From Candidatus Methanophagales archaeon (GTDB lineage: Archaea > Halobacteriota > Syntropharchaeia > Alkanophagales > Methanospirareceae): a stretch of 33,771 bases of DNA. Under the pieces are notes generated by a model. It saw only the letters and a program-made list of their open reading frames with translations, made no database searches and had not been told where the DNA came from. The stretch lies in NCBI GenBank assembly GCA_017883965.1, contig JAFNKG010000022.1, positions 1 through 33,771 on the forward strand. Direction: 5' to 3'. The translations under genes and the position numbers were made by a program. Shown piece by piece: positions 14,733-22,641 of this stretch (its first letter is position 1; every line of letters starts with the position of its first letter).

Positions 14733-15404
14733 TTATCTAAAACGCGTTACGTCAATCCGTTCGCAGTAATCGGCAATCGGGCAGGTGCTGCACTTTGGAC
14801 TGACAGGTGTGCATATAGCTTTGCCATGCGTGACCATAAGCTCGTTAAATATTATCCAGTGCTGTTTTTGTAGTGTTTTTCGCAAAGCAAACTCAGTCTG
14901 ATACGGATTTCTGGTAGATACGAGCCCTAAGCGATTGGATATACGGTGGACATGCGTATCAACAGCTACACCCGGTTTCTTATATCCCTTCGTGATGACG
15001 ATATTTGCGGTCTTCCTCCCAACACCCTTCAGTTTCAAGAGCTCCTCCATCTCGTCCGGGACCTTTGAATCATACCGCTCAATCAGAGCACGACTGATCC
15101 CGTGGATTCGCTCTGCTTTTCTTTTGTAGAATCCGACAGGATAGATTGCTGTCTCTATCTCGCCTCGTTTGAGATTTAACATCTCTTCAGGTGTTTTTGC
15201 CAGAGCAAATAACCGTTCTGAAGCATGGGCAGTTACTTCATCCCTGGTTCTAAGACTCAAAAGACACGAAATCAGGATTAGAAAAGGGTCATGGTCTTTT
15301 GTCTTGCTTAATGCCGATGTTTTGTCTTGATACCGCTCTTTAAGAATCTGCACGAGCTGTTCAATATCTTCTCTTCGGTTATCAGCAGGAGTTTCGAGGC
15401 TCAT
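14733..15404 (-). CDS. nth: Endonuclease III (DNA glycosylase/AP lyase)
   Basis: Base-excision repair enzyme for oxidised pyrimidines. With the start at 15404, 223 residues. The HhH motif is LLKLKGVGRKTANIV with catalytic Lys131, and VAVDTHVHRISNRLG holds catalytic Asp149. The [4Fe-4S] cysteines follow the C-x6-C-x2-C-x5-C pattern (198, 205, 208, 214). The ATG at 15404 overlaps the cutA stop as ATGA; a GTG at 15425 would lengthen it by seven residues without a ribosome site. It is last in the nifU-SAP-cutA-nth operon, so an Fe-S protein gene travels with a Fe-S scaffold gene. Confidence 0.95.
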   Translation of the reverse strand: MSLETPADNRREDIEQLVQILKERYQDKTSALSKTKDHDPFLILISCLLSLRTRDEVTAHASERLFALAKTPEEMLNLKRGEIETAIYPVGFYKRKAERIHGISRALIERYDSKVPDEMEELLKLKGVGRKTANIVITKGYKKPGVAVDTHVHRISNRLGLVSTRNPYQTEFALRKTLQKQHWIIFNELMVTHGKAICTPVSPKCSTCPIADYCERIDVTRFR

Positions 15405-15715
15405 CCTACTGAGGCTTCTACCCACGCTAAATACTTATCATAGCCTGCCACAATCGGAAGTGCGATGATTTCCGGCAATTCATAGCTGTGAACTTCTTTT
15501 ATTCGCTCTATAATCCTATCTACCATGCTTTTTTCTGTCTTTATTATCAGTAAAGCCTCTTTATCTTTGCAGAACTCACCCTCCCATCTATAATAGGAAT
15601 TCACGTCTGCAACGTTCACGCATGCCGCCAGTCTTTTCTCTACCAAGACCTTCGCTATCTTTTCTGATTCTTCCACACCTGTCGTGCATAGAATCACGAA
15701 AAAATCCGTTTTCAT
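15401..15715 (-). CDS. cutA: CutA1 divalent-cation tolerance family protein
   Basis: 104 residues with the CutA ferredoxin-like trimer pattern: FFVILCTTGVEESEKIAKVL, KRLAACVNVADVNSYYRWEG, EFCKDKEALLIIKTEK, EVHSYELPEIIALPI and YLAWVEASV. The RLAACVN and Y.W.G segments are diagnostic. The family is linked to copper and other metal tolerance in bacteria, but its role in archaea is unproven. It starts three bases after the small SAP-like gene and overlaps nth by four bases. Confidence 0.93.
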   Translation of the reverse strand: MKTDFFVILCTTGVEESEKIAKVLVEKRLAACVNVADVNSYYRWEGEFCKDKEALLIIKTEKSMVDRIIERIKEVHSYELPEIIALPIVAGYDKYLAWVEASVG

Positions 15716-15718
15716 TAC

Positions 15719-15874
15719 TTACTTAGAGCCAAGTTTTTCCACTACATCCCGGGGCAATTGTTTGGCAATATCTATTTTCTTCACACAAGCGGTCTTTATT
15801 CCTCTCTTCTTCGCTTCTTCCCTCAAATCCTTCGCCTTTATTTTCTTCACCAACTCCTCTAACTCCTCACTCAT
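15719..15874 (-). CDS. Small SAP-like helical protein (51 residues)
   Basis: A perfect ggaggtga ribosome site precedes the ATG at 15874. The protein (MSEELEELVKKIKAKDLREE, AKKRGIKTACVKKIDIAKQL, PRDVVEKLGSK) has two amphipathic helices separated by RGIKT. This resembles SAP/LEM-type nucleic-acid-binding motifs, where L..eak.rGik...kK.elaK.Lp is typical. It sits between the nifU-like gene (19 bases away) and cutA (3 bases), clearly inside the operon. Function is unknown; DNA or RNA binding is a guess from the helix pattern. Confidence 0.75.
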   Translation of the reverse strand: MSEELEELVKKIKAKDLREEAKKRGIKTACVKKIDIAKQLPRDVVEKLGSK

Positions 15875-15893
15875 ATTCTTTCACCTCCACAAT

Positions 15894-16157
15894 TTAATAA
15901 CAAATCTTTTCTACTCCCCATTTATCCCTGAAGTCATCAACCGCAACTACTTCCTTCACCCCCGGAACCCTATCCTTCAGCGTCGCCTCAACGAAGTTCA
16001 CCAGTGTGTATTGGCTCATCGGACATCCTGCGCATGCACCGGTTAACCTCACGCGCACCACGCCGTCCTCCACGCTCACCAATTCTATACTGCCACCTTC
16101 CATCGCTAAAAGCGGACTAATCTCCTTTTCTATCACACCTTTCACCGCTTCAAACAT
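15894..16157 (-). CDS. NifU C-terminal-domain Fe-S scaffold protein
   Basis: About 87 residues forming a single Nfu domain: EAVKGVIEKEISPLLAMEGG, SIELVSVEDGVVRVRLTGAC, AGCPMSQYTLVNFVEATLKD, RVPGVKEVVAV. The CAGC motif binds an Fe-S cluster for delivery to target proteins. The longest frame begins at a GTG at 16169, but that GTG is part of the ribosome site gaggtgat, so the ATG at 16157 is preferred. It heads the operon that ends with nth and lies divergent to cdhA, both linked to Fe-S clusters. A 16-base tandem repeat (ctcttayttgttttat, 16170-16201) lies just upstream. Confidence 0.93.
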   Translation of the reverse strand: MFEAVKGVIEKEISPLLAMEGGSIELVSVEDGVVRVRLTGACAGCPMSQYTLVNFVEATLKDRVPGVKEVVAVDDFRDKWGVEKICY

Positions 16158-16293
16158 TCTATCTATCACCTCTTATTTGTTTTATCTCTTACTTGTTTTA
16201 TTATACCAATCGTTAATATAAAATTTGAGGTAGGATGAAATTTTCTTATGATATTGACCTTGTCGAATCTTATCGGGATGTGAGTAGAGGAGC

Positions 16294-18852
16294 GTGAAAA
16301 TGGACATAGAGGGATTTGCGAAGCGGAAGTTAAGAGCGGGCGAAAGAGAAGAGGAGAAAAGAGTGGTGAAAGTAGGAGAAGTAGAAGTAAAACTTGATGA
16401 AGTGGTGAGAGAACACCGTGGAGAAGCGGTAGAACGCATAGCCACGGATATAATCAAAGAGATGGGCGAAAGAAGGGTGAAACAATGGAAACCAAAGTTG
16501 AATATACTCGCACATGCGGCAGATATATCAGAATGGGATAGTGTGCTTCTAAACCGGTATTATCCCTCATACACGAACATAAAAAAAGAATGTGACGATT
16601 GCATACAGGGTCCTTGTGCGATTAGCAAAGAGGAAGGGATGGGTTTGTGTGGATTGGATAGCGATGCGTATCAAGCGAAACTGAGCTTGCAGGAAGCTTG
16701 TAAAGGGCTATTCAAACAATTAACATTCGCATGCGATTTGCACGAGTTCGCAATAAAAACTTTCGGTAGTGATAGTGAGATTGACATTGGTAGTTCTATC
16801 ACGTATCCCACAATGAATACCTCCATGCTAACGGGCTTTTACACGAAGAATTTAGAGGATATGAGTAATGCGTTATCATACGCAGGCTCACAGCTATCCG
16901 AGTTGCTGGTTGCGGCTTATTTCGGGCATGAAAGCGTAATAGAATTCGAGGAGAAGGCACTACATGCAGGTTCACTTACTTTCCTTGTGATGGAGATAGC
17001 GGAAAGCATAAAGATGTGCTGTTTTGATTTCTTCAATGCAGGCAAGCATCCGGGAACGGAATATCCTGATTTTCCACCGGTCGAGACCGAGGTTGGTATG
17101 GGTGCGGTTGATACCGCCAAACCAGTCATAGTCTTTTTCGGCAATGATTTCCTGCCTGCGTGGTTCGCCATTGAGCACGTAAAAAGGGAGGGGTTAGAGG
17201 ATGCGATAGAGATTTGTGGCGTGGGTGCTGTGGGGCATGACCTACCGCGATTTTATAAAAGAGCGAAAGTTCTCACGTCGGCAGTAAAGGCAAGGAAGGT
17301 GACAAGAGCGGGCATACCTGATGTAGTCGTTGTCAGTGAGTCGTGTTTTGGGCTTGACGTGCTGGCAGAAGCGAAGAGAGTGGATGCGAAGGTGATAGCA
17401 TATGGATATAAAGCAGGTGATGGGTTAGAAGACCGGTCTGAGGATTCCGTGGAGGACGTGCTCAACGATATACTGGAGAAGGACTTACCAGGTGTGCGGA
17501 TAACAATTCCGGAGAAAGCAGGCGAACTCGCTGTTAGATTGGCAAGTGAAATAAAAGAGAGAGGGAAAAGAAAAAAGAGCTATTTGTTGGCTGAGGAGAA
17601 GATGAAGGAAGAGGCATCGAGATGTAACTCGTGCGACATCTGTTTCGGAGTATGCCCGAGCAGGTTGACAATAAGCAAGGCAATGGAGGATGGCGTGAAA
17701 GCACTCGCCGATATTTACGATGAATGTATATTCTGTGGTAAGTGCGAAATAGCCTGTCCTGAAGGGGTTCCGATACTTGATTTGATTATAAGTGCGGCGT
17801 CTGTAACAGGGAAAATAAGTGAAGATAAGTATCTTATGCGTGCGGGCAGGGGTCCTATGTCGGAGTTAGAGTGGAGAGACCTGACTTTCGGCGTTGTGCT
17901 TGGTGGAAACGGTCCCGGGATGATTAATATTATAGGATGCGGGAATTATCCGGGTTCGGAGCGCGAAGTAGCGGATATGGCGAGATATTTCTTAGAGAGG
18001 AACGCTATTGTCACTGTTTCGGGTTGCGTTGCCGCGGACGTTGCGAAATATTTCGATGAAGAAGAGAGAACATATTTATTTGAGCAGTATATCGCAGCAG
18101 GCGTGTTGAAGGGGTTGGTGAATTTTGGCGGCTGCACGGCTATTTCACACGTTCCGTCGGCGGTCTATCGTGGTGCGTTAGTCGGTAGTGCATACACGCC
18201 AAAAGCCAACTGGACGCAAATTGCCGATTATCTCTATGCGAGGTTGCCCGTGGTGGTGATAATGTGGGGTGCCGCGACGGAGGAGATGTATGCTGTTGCG
18301 TCGGGACTTGTGAGGTCGGGCATACCGGTAGTCGTTGGACCTTCGGGCTCCGCGTTCAAAAGATATTTCATGGGCGATAAAAACGACAGGAGCACGTGGT
18401 GGATGTATGATGGCGTTACGGGAGAGAAGAAAGAGGTTGAGCCCTGTCCCGTGCATATGCTCGTGCCGGTGGAGACGAAAGAGGAGGCAATCGTAATGAG
18501 TGCTAAATTGTTGCACCGACCGCTTGCGTTGCGAGACCCGAGGCTTGCGAGTTTGGAAGCAGAGAACGAGGCATATAAGGAGTTCTTTGGTGAATATTCC
18601 GATGATTGGCATTTATACGTGAGGTCAGAGCAGGAATTGCACGTGATGCGCCGGGCAGAGTTGTTGAGGAAGTTGGAAAAGGAGCATGGCTGGGAGATAG
18701 AAGGGTTGCGGATAAAGAGAGCACGGTACAGGTCTGGCGAATTGATGGATATGGAAACGTATAACAAAAAATACGGGATACAGTTGGGTAGGTATTCGAC
18801 TCTCGTGCCGAGGTTGATAACGAGTAAGGATGTTGGTTCTGAGGATACGTAG
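16294..18852 (+). CDS. cdhA: CdhA-like alpha subunit of acetyl-CoA decarbonylase/synthase (CO dehydrogenase), divergent C-cluster site
   Basis: 852 residues, collinear with archaeal CdhA. An N-terminal cluster motif C100-x2-C103-x4-C108-x10-C119 (CDDCIQGPC) leads into the helical region with ALHAG. A two-cluster ferredoxin insert follows (C444, 447, 450, 454 and C478, 481, 484, 488), then a C-terminal CODH lobe ending in HGWEIEGL. Of the six C-cluster ligand positions I can align from memory, four are kept (C351, C549, C578, C614). The histidine of the GHN segment is Asn (GND, N284), and the CC pair of GICCTAHD is Gly-Ala (GVGAVGHD, A312). It may not oxidise CO. No cdhB, D or E gene is beside it; cdhC is 12 kb away. 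Confidence 0.88.
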   Translation: MKMDIEGFAKRKLRAGEREEEKRVVKVGEVEVKLDEVVREHRGEAVERIATDIIKEMGERRVKQWKPKLNILAHAADISEWDSVLLNRYYPSYTNIKKECDDCIQGPCAISKEEGMGLCGLDSDAYQAKLSLQEACKGLFKQLTFACDLHEFAIKTFGSDSEIDIGSSITYPTMNTSMLTGFYTKNLEDMSNALSYAGSQLSELLVAAYFGHESVIEFEEKALHAGSLTFLVMEIAESIKMCCFDFFNAGKHPGTEYPDFPPVETEVGMGAVDTAKPVIVFFGNDFLPAWFAIEHVKREGLEDAIEICGVGAVGHDLPRFYKRAKVLTSAVKARKVTRAGIPDVVVVSESCFGLDVLAEAKRVDAKVIAYGYKAGDGLEDRSEDSVEDVLNDILEKDLPGVRITIPEKAGELAVRLASEIKERGKRKKSYLLAEEKMKEEASRCNSCDICFGVCPSRLTISKAMEDGVKALADIYDECIFCGKCEIACPEGVPILDLIISAASVTGKISEDKYLMRAGRGPMSELEWRDLTFGVVLGGNGPGMINIIGCGNYPGSEREVADMARYFLERNAIVTVSGCVAADVAKYFDEEERTYLFEQYIAAGVLKGLVNFGGCTAISHVPSAVYRGALVGSAYTPKANWTQIADYLYARLPVVVIMWGAATEEMYAVASGLVRSGIPVVVGPSGSAFKRYFMGDKNDRSTWWMYDGVTGEKKEVEPCPVHMLVPVETKEEAIVMSAKLLHRPLALRDPRLASLEAENEAYKEFFGEYSDDWHLYVRSEQELHVMRRAELLRKLEKEHGWEIEGLRIKRARYRSGELMDMETYNKKYGIQLGRYSTLVPRLITSKDVGSEDT

Positions 18853-18898
18853 ATTCCACTGAAATGCCCTTCGTCCAAATAAAACTCAAAGATGAAAA

Positions 18899-20641
18899 AT
18901 GCATAAACAATACGAAGAAGCAAGAAAAATACTTCTTAAGGAGATTGGCGAAGATTGGATCGATGATAGAATTAGGAACTATGAGGAGTATCTTAGAAAG
19001 TTACAGCGAAAATACGGGAAGTATGCTCTATTTTATGAAAAAGAAGGAAAATATCATCCTTTTGCAAAATGGTGGCTTGATACTTCGCCTTTCGTGATTT
19101 TAAAAATTATTATGCTTGGCAATCTCTTCAAAACCCTTAGAAATTATAAAGGGTTCAAAGAAAAAGTGGAAAAACTGAAAACCGCTCCAAAAGAGTTTGA
19201 AAAGGTAATTTACGAATTTAGAATGGCTTTTAACTTCATTCAATTTGGCTGGGATGTTATCTTTCCAGCGACACCGGATTTAATAGTCTCGCAAGGAAAC
19301 CATACTTACTACGTCGAATGCAAGAAAAAGGACATTTATGGTGGAAGAGAAAAAGAAATAAAGAACATTTTCAAAGGCGTTTCTGAAAATGCTATGAGAA
19401 AATGGAAAAGAATACAAATTCCCCTTATCATTTTTGTCAAATGTAAAACATCCATAGAATCAAATGATAGACCTCGATTGAAAAGATTAATTGAAAATAC
19501 AATCACACAACCTGAAGGAAAAAGTCATTTATCTGAGGATAAATTTGATGTTATTGTCAAAAATCCAAAAGCTCAGAATCGTATAATGAGCGTGCCCTAT
19601 GTTGATTATCCAATGAACACTGAAGAGGAAATAAATCAGAGATTTATTTATTCACTAACAAAAGCAGTCCTTGGATTTCCAATCAATCCAGATTATTGTA
19701 CGTTTGAAGGAGACGTCAATCCTCAGAATAACGGTTTCTTATTACGTAACATAAAATTCATAGGATTCTTATCAAATGAGTCTCAAAATAGATTTAAATC
19801 GATTGAGAATAGCTTCGATGAGGCAATAGGACAGATACCAGAAGAAAGAAATGGATTAATCTATATCGAATTGGATCCCAATATTTCGCCTTATGAAGTT
19901 AAAGAAATTTTAGAAAAGCTTAAAAGGGAGCTCAAGAATCATTCTCGAATTAATGTGGTCCTTCTTACAAGAGAGATAACAGAAAAACCAACCGATGAAG
20001 ATTTGGTTAAAGGCACTCATTATGTGAAAATCATAAACGAATCTGCATCGCTAATTCCTGAACACCTAAAAATTCCAGGAATTAAGGGAGAAGAAATCAA
20101 AAATAGCGAAAAAAGAGTTGTTTTGGAAGACCTCGCTAGGAAATATACTTCTGAAGGATTCAGACCTTTTAGTAAAGAAGGAAGCACATTTGTATTTGTA
20201 TTTAAGCCATATTCTCAAAATAAGGTTCAATATTACATCGACATCGGAAATAAGCCTAGCAAAAACAGAGTTTCACTATTTCACGATGGTAAATCAAATT
20301 TAATTCTAAAAAATTACGCATTTGATGGTAAATGCTATTCAGTAGAAGCTCCGGTGAAAAGAGAAGAATTCTTTGATAAGAATCATGTAGTTTTATGCAC
20401 TTGGAATCCACTAAAAGGGTATATTGGAATAAACATAGATGAGGAGATGTACAGAAAAACTGTTGATACCTTTTATTTGGAAGATATTACAGTGAGAATG
20501 CTTATAGGAACAGACATTTCCAAGAAACACTTTGCTAAAATGTTATGTTATTCTGTTCAGGTTTATGCGAGAGCGTTTGAGGATGAAGAGATTCAAAAAC
20601 TTATCAAGACGTTGTATAAACAAATTTCACAAGGTGAATAG
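18899..20641 (+). CDS. PD-(D/E)XK nuclease-like protein with C-terminal lectin-like domain
   Basis: 580 residues. Residues 100-145 carry a nuclease-like core: E106 in IYEFRMAFNFIQFGWDV, then ATPDLIV (D127), then YYVECKKKD (E140, K142). This is the E-x20-D-x12-E-x-K pattern of PD-(D/E)XK enzymes. Residues about 440-560 (VSLFHDGKSNLILKN, then NHVVLCTWNPLKGYIGINID) resemble a concanavalin/LamG-like beta sandwich. The start is chosen for frame length; there is no clear ribosome site. Three bases after its stop lies a small HTH gene, so the two form an operon. The sequence is much richer in A and T than the neighbouring cdhA, suggesting acquisition. No restriction family is recognised. Confidence 0.65.
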   Translation: MHKQYEEARKILLKEIGEDWIDDRIRNYEEYLRKLQRKYGKYALFYEKEGKYHPFAKWWLDTSPFVILKIIMLGNLFKTLRNYKGFKEKVEKLKTAPKEFEKVIYEFRMAFNFIQFGWDVIFPATPDLIVSQGNHTYYVECKKKDIYGGREKEIKNIFKGVSENAMRKWKRIQIPLIIFVKCKTSIESNDRPRLKRLIENTITQPEGKSHLSEDKFDVIVKNPKAQNRIMSVPYVDYPMNTEEEINQRFIYSLTKAVLGFPINPDYCTFEGDVNPQNNGFLLRNIKFIGFLSNESQNRFKSIENSFDEAIGQIPEERNGLIYIELDPNISPYEVKEILEKLKRELKNHSRINVVLLTREITEKPTDEDLVKGTHYVKIINESASLIPEHLKIPGIKGEEIKNSEKRVVLEDLARKYTSEGFRPFSKEGSTFVFVFKPYSQNKVQYYIDIGNKPSKNRVSLFHDGKSNLILKNYAFDGKCYSVEAPVKREEFFDKNHVVLCTWNPLKGYIGINIDEEMYRKTVDTFYLEDITVRMLIGTDISKKHFAKMLCYSVQVYARAFEDEEIQKLIKTLYKQISQGE

Positions 20642-20644
20642 ATC

Positions 20645-20908
20645 ATGAAAAGATATAAACAGAAGCTTGCATTTTTGGAAATTATAAAGCCGTGTGTAAA
20701 AAACAAAATCAATGTAAACTTTAGGGTAAGAAATAGCGGTAGATATCCAAAGGAAGTGTATTTACAAGCTTTAGAGATGAGAAGGAGTGGTGCTTCAATA
20801 GAGGAAATAATGAATGCTTTGAATATTCCAAACTCTACCCTTGACCAGTGGATTTATCTTCAAAGAATGTCAAAGTATGATTGCAACAGTGAGGAAATCA
20901 AATATTAA
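20645..20908 (+). CDS. Small helix-turn-helix protein, partner of the PD-(D/E)XK gene
   Basis: 87 residues. The second half (YPKEVYLQALEMRRSGASIE, then EIMNALNIPNSTLDQWI) is a homeodomain-like helix-turn-helix of the kind found in regulators and transposase N-termini. The ribosome site aaggtga lies within the end of the upstream gene, so the two are translationally linked. It could be a DNA-targeting partner or the transcriptional regulator of the nuclease. A transposase remnant is less likely because the gene is complete and well spaced. Confidence 0.7.
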   Translation: MKRYKQKLAFLEIIKPCVKNKINVNFRVRNSGRYPKEVYLQALEMRRSGASIEEIMNALNIPNSTLDQWIYLQRMSKYDCNSEEIKY

Positions 20909-20940
20909 AAACATTTGGTTTCGGGCAACTTCACATAACA

Positions 20941-21002
20941 CGGTGTAGAAGACTGCGCTTCGCTCCGTCCAAATTCGGCTTCACCGAACTTCTTTTACAC
21001 CG
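20941..21002. repeat. 62-base inverted-repeat element upstream of the methyltransferase remnant
   Basis: Outer arms cggtgtagaaga (20941-20952) and tcttttacaccg (20991-21002) pair at 11 of 12 positions. Inside is a second dyad, ttcgg-cttca-ccgaa. It would fold as a long cruciform or act as a terminator for the upstream pair. It resembles a small dispersed palindromic repeat. Confidence 0.55.
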
Positions 21003-21059
21003 AAAACGTTCGGCAAAACGGTAGCAATAAATATAGTAAACCCATAGAGTAATAACAAT

Positions 21060-21398
21060 ATGAAAACCAGGCACAAGATATACATAGGCGATTCAAGACA
21101 GATGAAAGAAGCGCTGGACGAGTCTGTTCACCTCATCATTACTTCACCTCCATACTGGCAATTAAAAGATTATGGAGACAAAAGACAAATTGGCTTTCAT
21201 AACAGTTATGAGGACTACATCAACAACCTCAGCCTGGTCTGGAATGAGTGCCATAGAGTCTTGCATAATGGATGCCGTTTGTGTATCAATATCGGCGACC
21301 AGTTCGCTCGCTCCGTCTATTACGGAAGGTATAAAGTCATTCCGATAAGAATGGGTATAATCAAGAAATGCCATTACAAATTTGAAGCGGTGGTGTAA
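21060..21398 (+). pseudogene. Truncated DNA (N4-cytosine/N6-adenine) methyltransferase
   Basis: 112 residues. It begins like a beta-class DNA methyltransferase: KIYIGDSRQMKEALDESVHL, ITSPPYWQLKDYGDKRQIGF, then YEDYINNLSLVWNECHRVL, NGCRLCINIGDQFARSVYYG and KVIPIR. TSPPY is catalytic motif IV. A whole enzyme needs about 280 residues and a later DPF.GSGTT motif for AdoMet binding, which is absent here. The frame stops shortly after the motif, so this is a 3'-deleted remnant. It has no cognate restriction gene other than, possibly, the PD-(D/E)XK protein upstream. Confidence 0.75.
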
Positions 21399-21689
21399 AT
21401 GAAAGAAGATTTAGACTTCTTGAAAAAATTCCCGAAAGACCGTAGCGGACTGTATATTGCATATGAACTTTACACTTTTGATAATCTCTTTCGATTGCTT
21501 TTGAAAAACGGTTTTGACCATGAAGAATCTCTCTGCTTCATTCTCTGTAATTGCTCGCTAAGCGCCCTTGTCTTTCAGGAAAGAATCCACAACATGGGCT
21601 ATAAAAAACTTTCAGCCAAGGATGCATTGCCTCCTGATTTGGCTGCGCATAAAGCACAGTTAATTTACGATTATGGAGGAATATTATAA
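21399..21689 (+). CDS. Hypothetical protein following the methyltransferase remnant
   Basis: 96 residues beginning immediately after the methyltransferase stop (taaATG), with ggtggtg just upstream as a possible ribosome site. The protein is mainly helical (RSGLYIAYELYTFDNLFRLL, FDHEESLCFILCNCSLSALV) with cysteines at C46, C50 and C52. No family is recognised. The tight junction suggests either a translationally coupled gene or a piece joined to the methyltransferase by deletion. Confidence 0.5.
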   Translation: MKEDLDFLKKFPKDRSGLYIAYELYTFDNLFRLLLKNGFDHEESLCFILCNCSLSALVFQERIHNMGYKKLSAKDALPPDLAAHKAQLIYDYGGIL

Positions 21690-21989
21690 GCAACCGCATC
21701 GCCAAACATTCTTTAGAACTCTATTTCCTTTTTCGCTATATTTATGTTACATAGTTAGCTTTAGCGAACATAACTTCGGATATAATGCCAAAATGGGGGA
21801 TATGCGAACTCAAGTTCGGATATACCGAAGTTATACGACATTGCTCATTGAAAAATGCAAACTGCAAATTTTAAATTGCAAAATTATTTCGCCCCAACAT
21901 GACTTGCTCATTGAAAAATGCAAACTGCACAAATGCAAAAAAATAAAAAAGGATTGTTATAAATGAATAATTGTAGGAGGTAATATATT
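21690..21989. repeat. Repeat-rich intergenic block
   Basis: Contains a dyad ataacttcggatata (21770-21784) / atataccgaagttat (21820-21834). It also has a direct repeat of 26 bases starting ttgctcattgaaaaatgcaa (21841-21866 and 21904-21929). A reading frame across it (21673-21966) is explained by the repeats. No gene is supported. Confidence 0.6.
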
Positions 21990-22583
21990 ATGAAAACCAT
22001 AACATTAGAAGAAGGACTTGATGCTGCTTATCCTATTCTGAAGGAACAAAAAGCAATGTTAGTTTTGGATTTATGCCGAGAAATAGTCGAAAAAGCAAAA
22101 GCAGATGCAGGGTTTAGTTATGCGGAATTTTTGGTTGCTGCAGAAAAGGATCCAAGATTTCAGGTTATGGCAGGTCAGATTGTTGGAGTAGCCATGAAGC
22201 ATCAAGATCAAGAATTTCAAAAATGCCTTTTGAACATCAATGAAAAAATGGATAAAGGCACGGACTTTACAGGAACTTGGCATATCTATGAAATGGAAGC
22301 ATGGGATGAGGACTATTTTAACATGGACGTGCAGGCTTATATTAGGATAGATTCGAACAATCTTGGAAATTTTCAATTTGGTTTAGTTTCAGGATGTATA
22401 GATGGAAAACTTGTTGATTATGCAGATGGAGAAAGGTTTGAATTTACTTGGGAAGGAAACGATGAATGCGATCCAGCCTGTGGTAGTGGTTGGATTAGAA
22501 TAAAAGGGGAAAACTTGTTAGAGGGCGAATTTAGAATTCATCTAGGAGATGATTCTACTTTTTTAGCAAGAAGAGCAAAGTAA
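21990..22583 (+). CDS. Conserved hypothetical protein with C-terminal beta domain
   Basis: 197 residues with a strong ribosome site (ggaggtaatatatt before ATG). The N-terminal 85 residues are helical. The C-terminal half (TGTWHIYEMEAWDEDYFNMD, GNFQFGLVSGCIDGKLV, ERFEFTWEGNDECDPACGSG, LEGEFRIHLGDDSTFLA) is a beta-rich domain that I recognise as widespread in bacteria and archaea without a known function. Its clean G.FqFG and FtWeGnDE motifs suggest a binding fold. Its position beside repeats and a methyltransferase remnant suggests mobility. Confidence 0.75.
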   Translation: MKTITLEEGLDAAYPILKEQKAMLVLDLCREIVEKAKADAGFSYAEFLVAAEKDPRFQVMAGQIVGVAMKHQDQEFQKCLLNINEKMDKGTDFTGTWHIYEMEAWDEDYFNMDVQAYIRIDSNNLGNFQFGLVSGCIDGKLVDYADGERFEFTWEGNDECDPACGSGWIRIKGENLLEGEFRIHLGDDSTFLARRAK

Positions 22584-22612
22584 TGAAAATATAAAGTTAT
22601 TTTCATACCAAA

Positions 22613-22625
22613 GTTATTTAAATAC
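22613..22625 (+). promoter_or_regulatory. TATA box of the beta-helix lipoprotein gene
   Basis: gttatttaaatac lies 17 bases before the ATG at 22642, its centre about 24 bases upstream, giving an essentially leaderless transcript. Confidence 0.5.
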
Positions 22626-22641
22626 TCCTGATTGATATTTT

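Noticed and set aside
18178-18923. Several long minus-strand frames opposite the cdhA 3' end
   Set aside because: The region encodes the conserved CODH C-terminal lobe on the plus strand; the opposite frames are Ser/Arg-rich shadows.
18899-21398. Working restriction-modification system
   Set aside because: The methyltransferase lacks its AdoMet half, and an inverted repeat separates it from the nuclease pair.
20941-21929. Integron-like attC or CRISPR array
   Set aside because: There are only two direct copies, no regular spacers, no integrase or cas genes, and no matching attC core sites.
21673-21966. 97-residue frame across the repeat block
   Set aside because: It is made of the direct and inverted repeats and has no conserved features.
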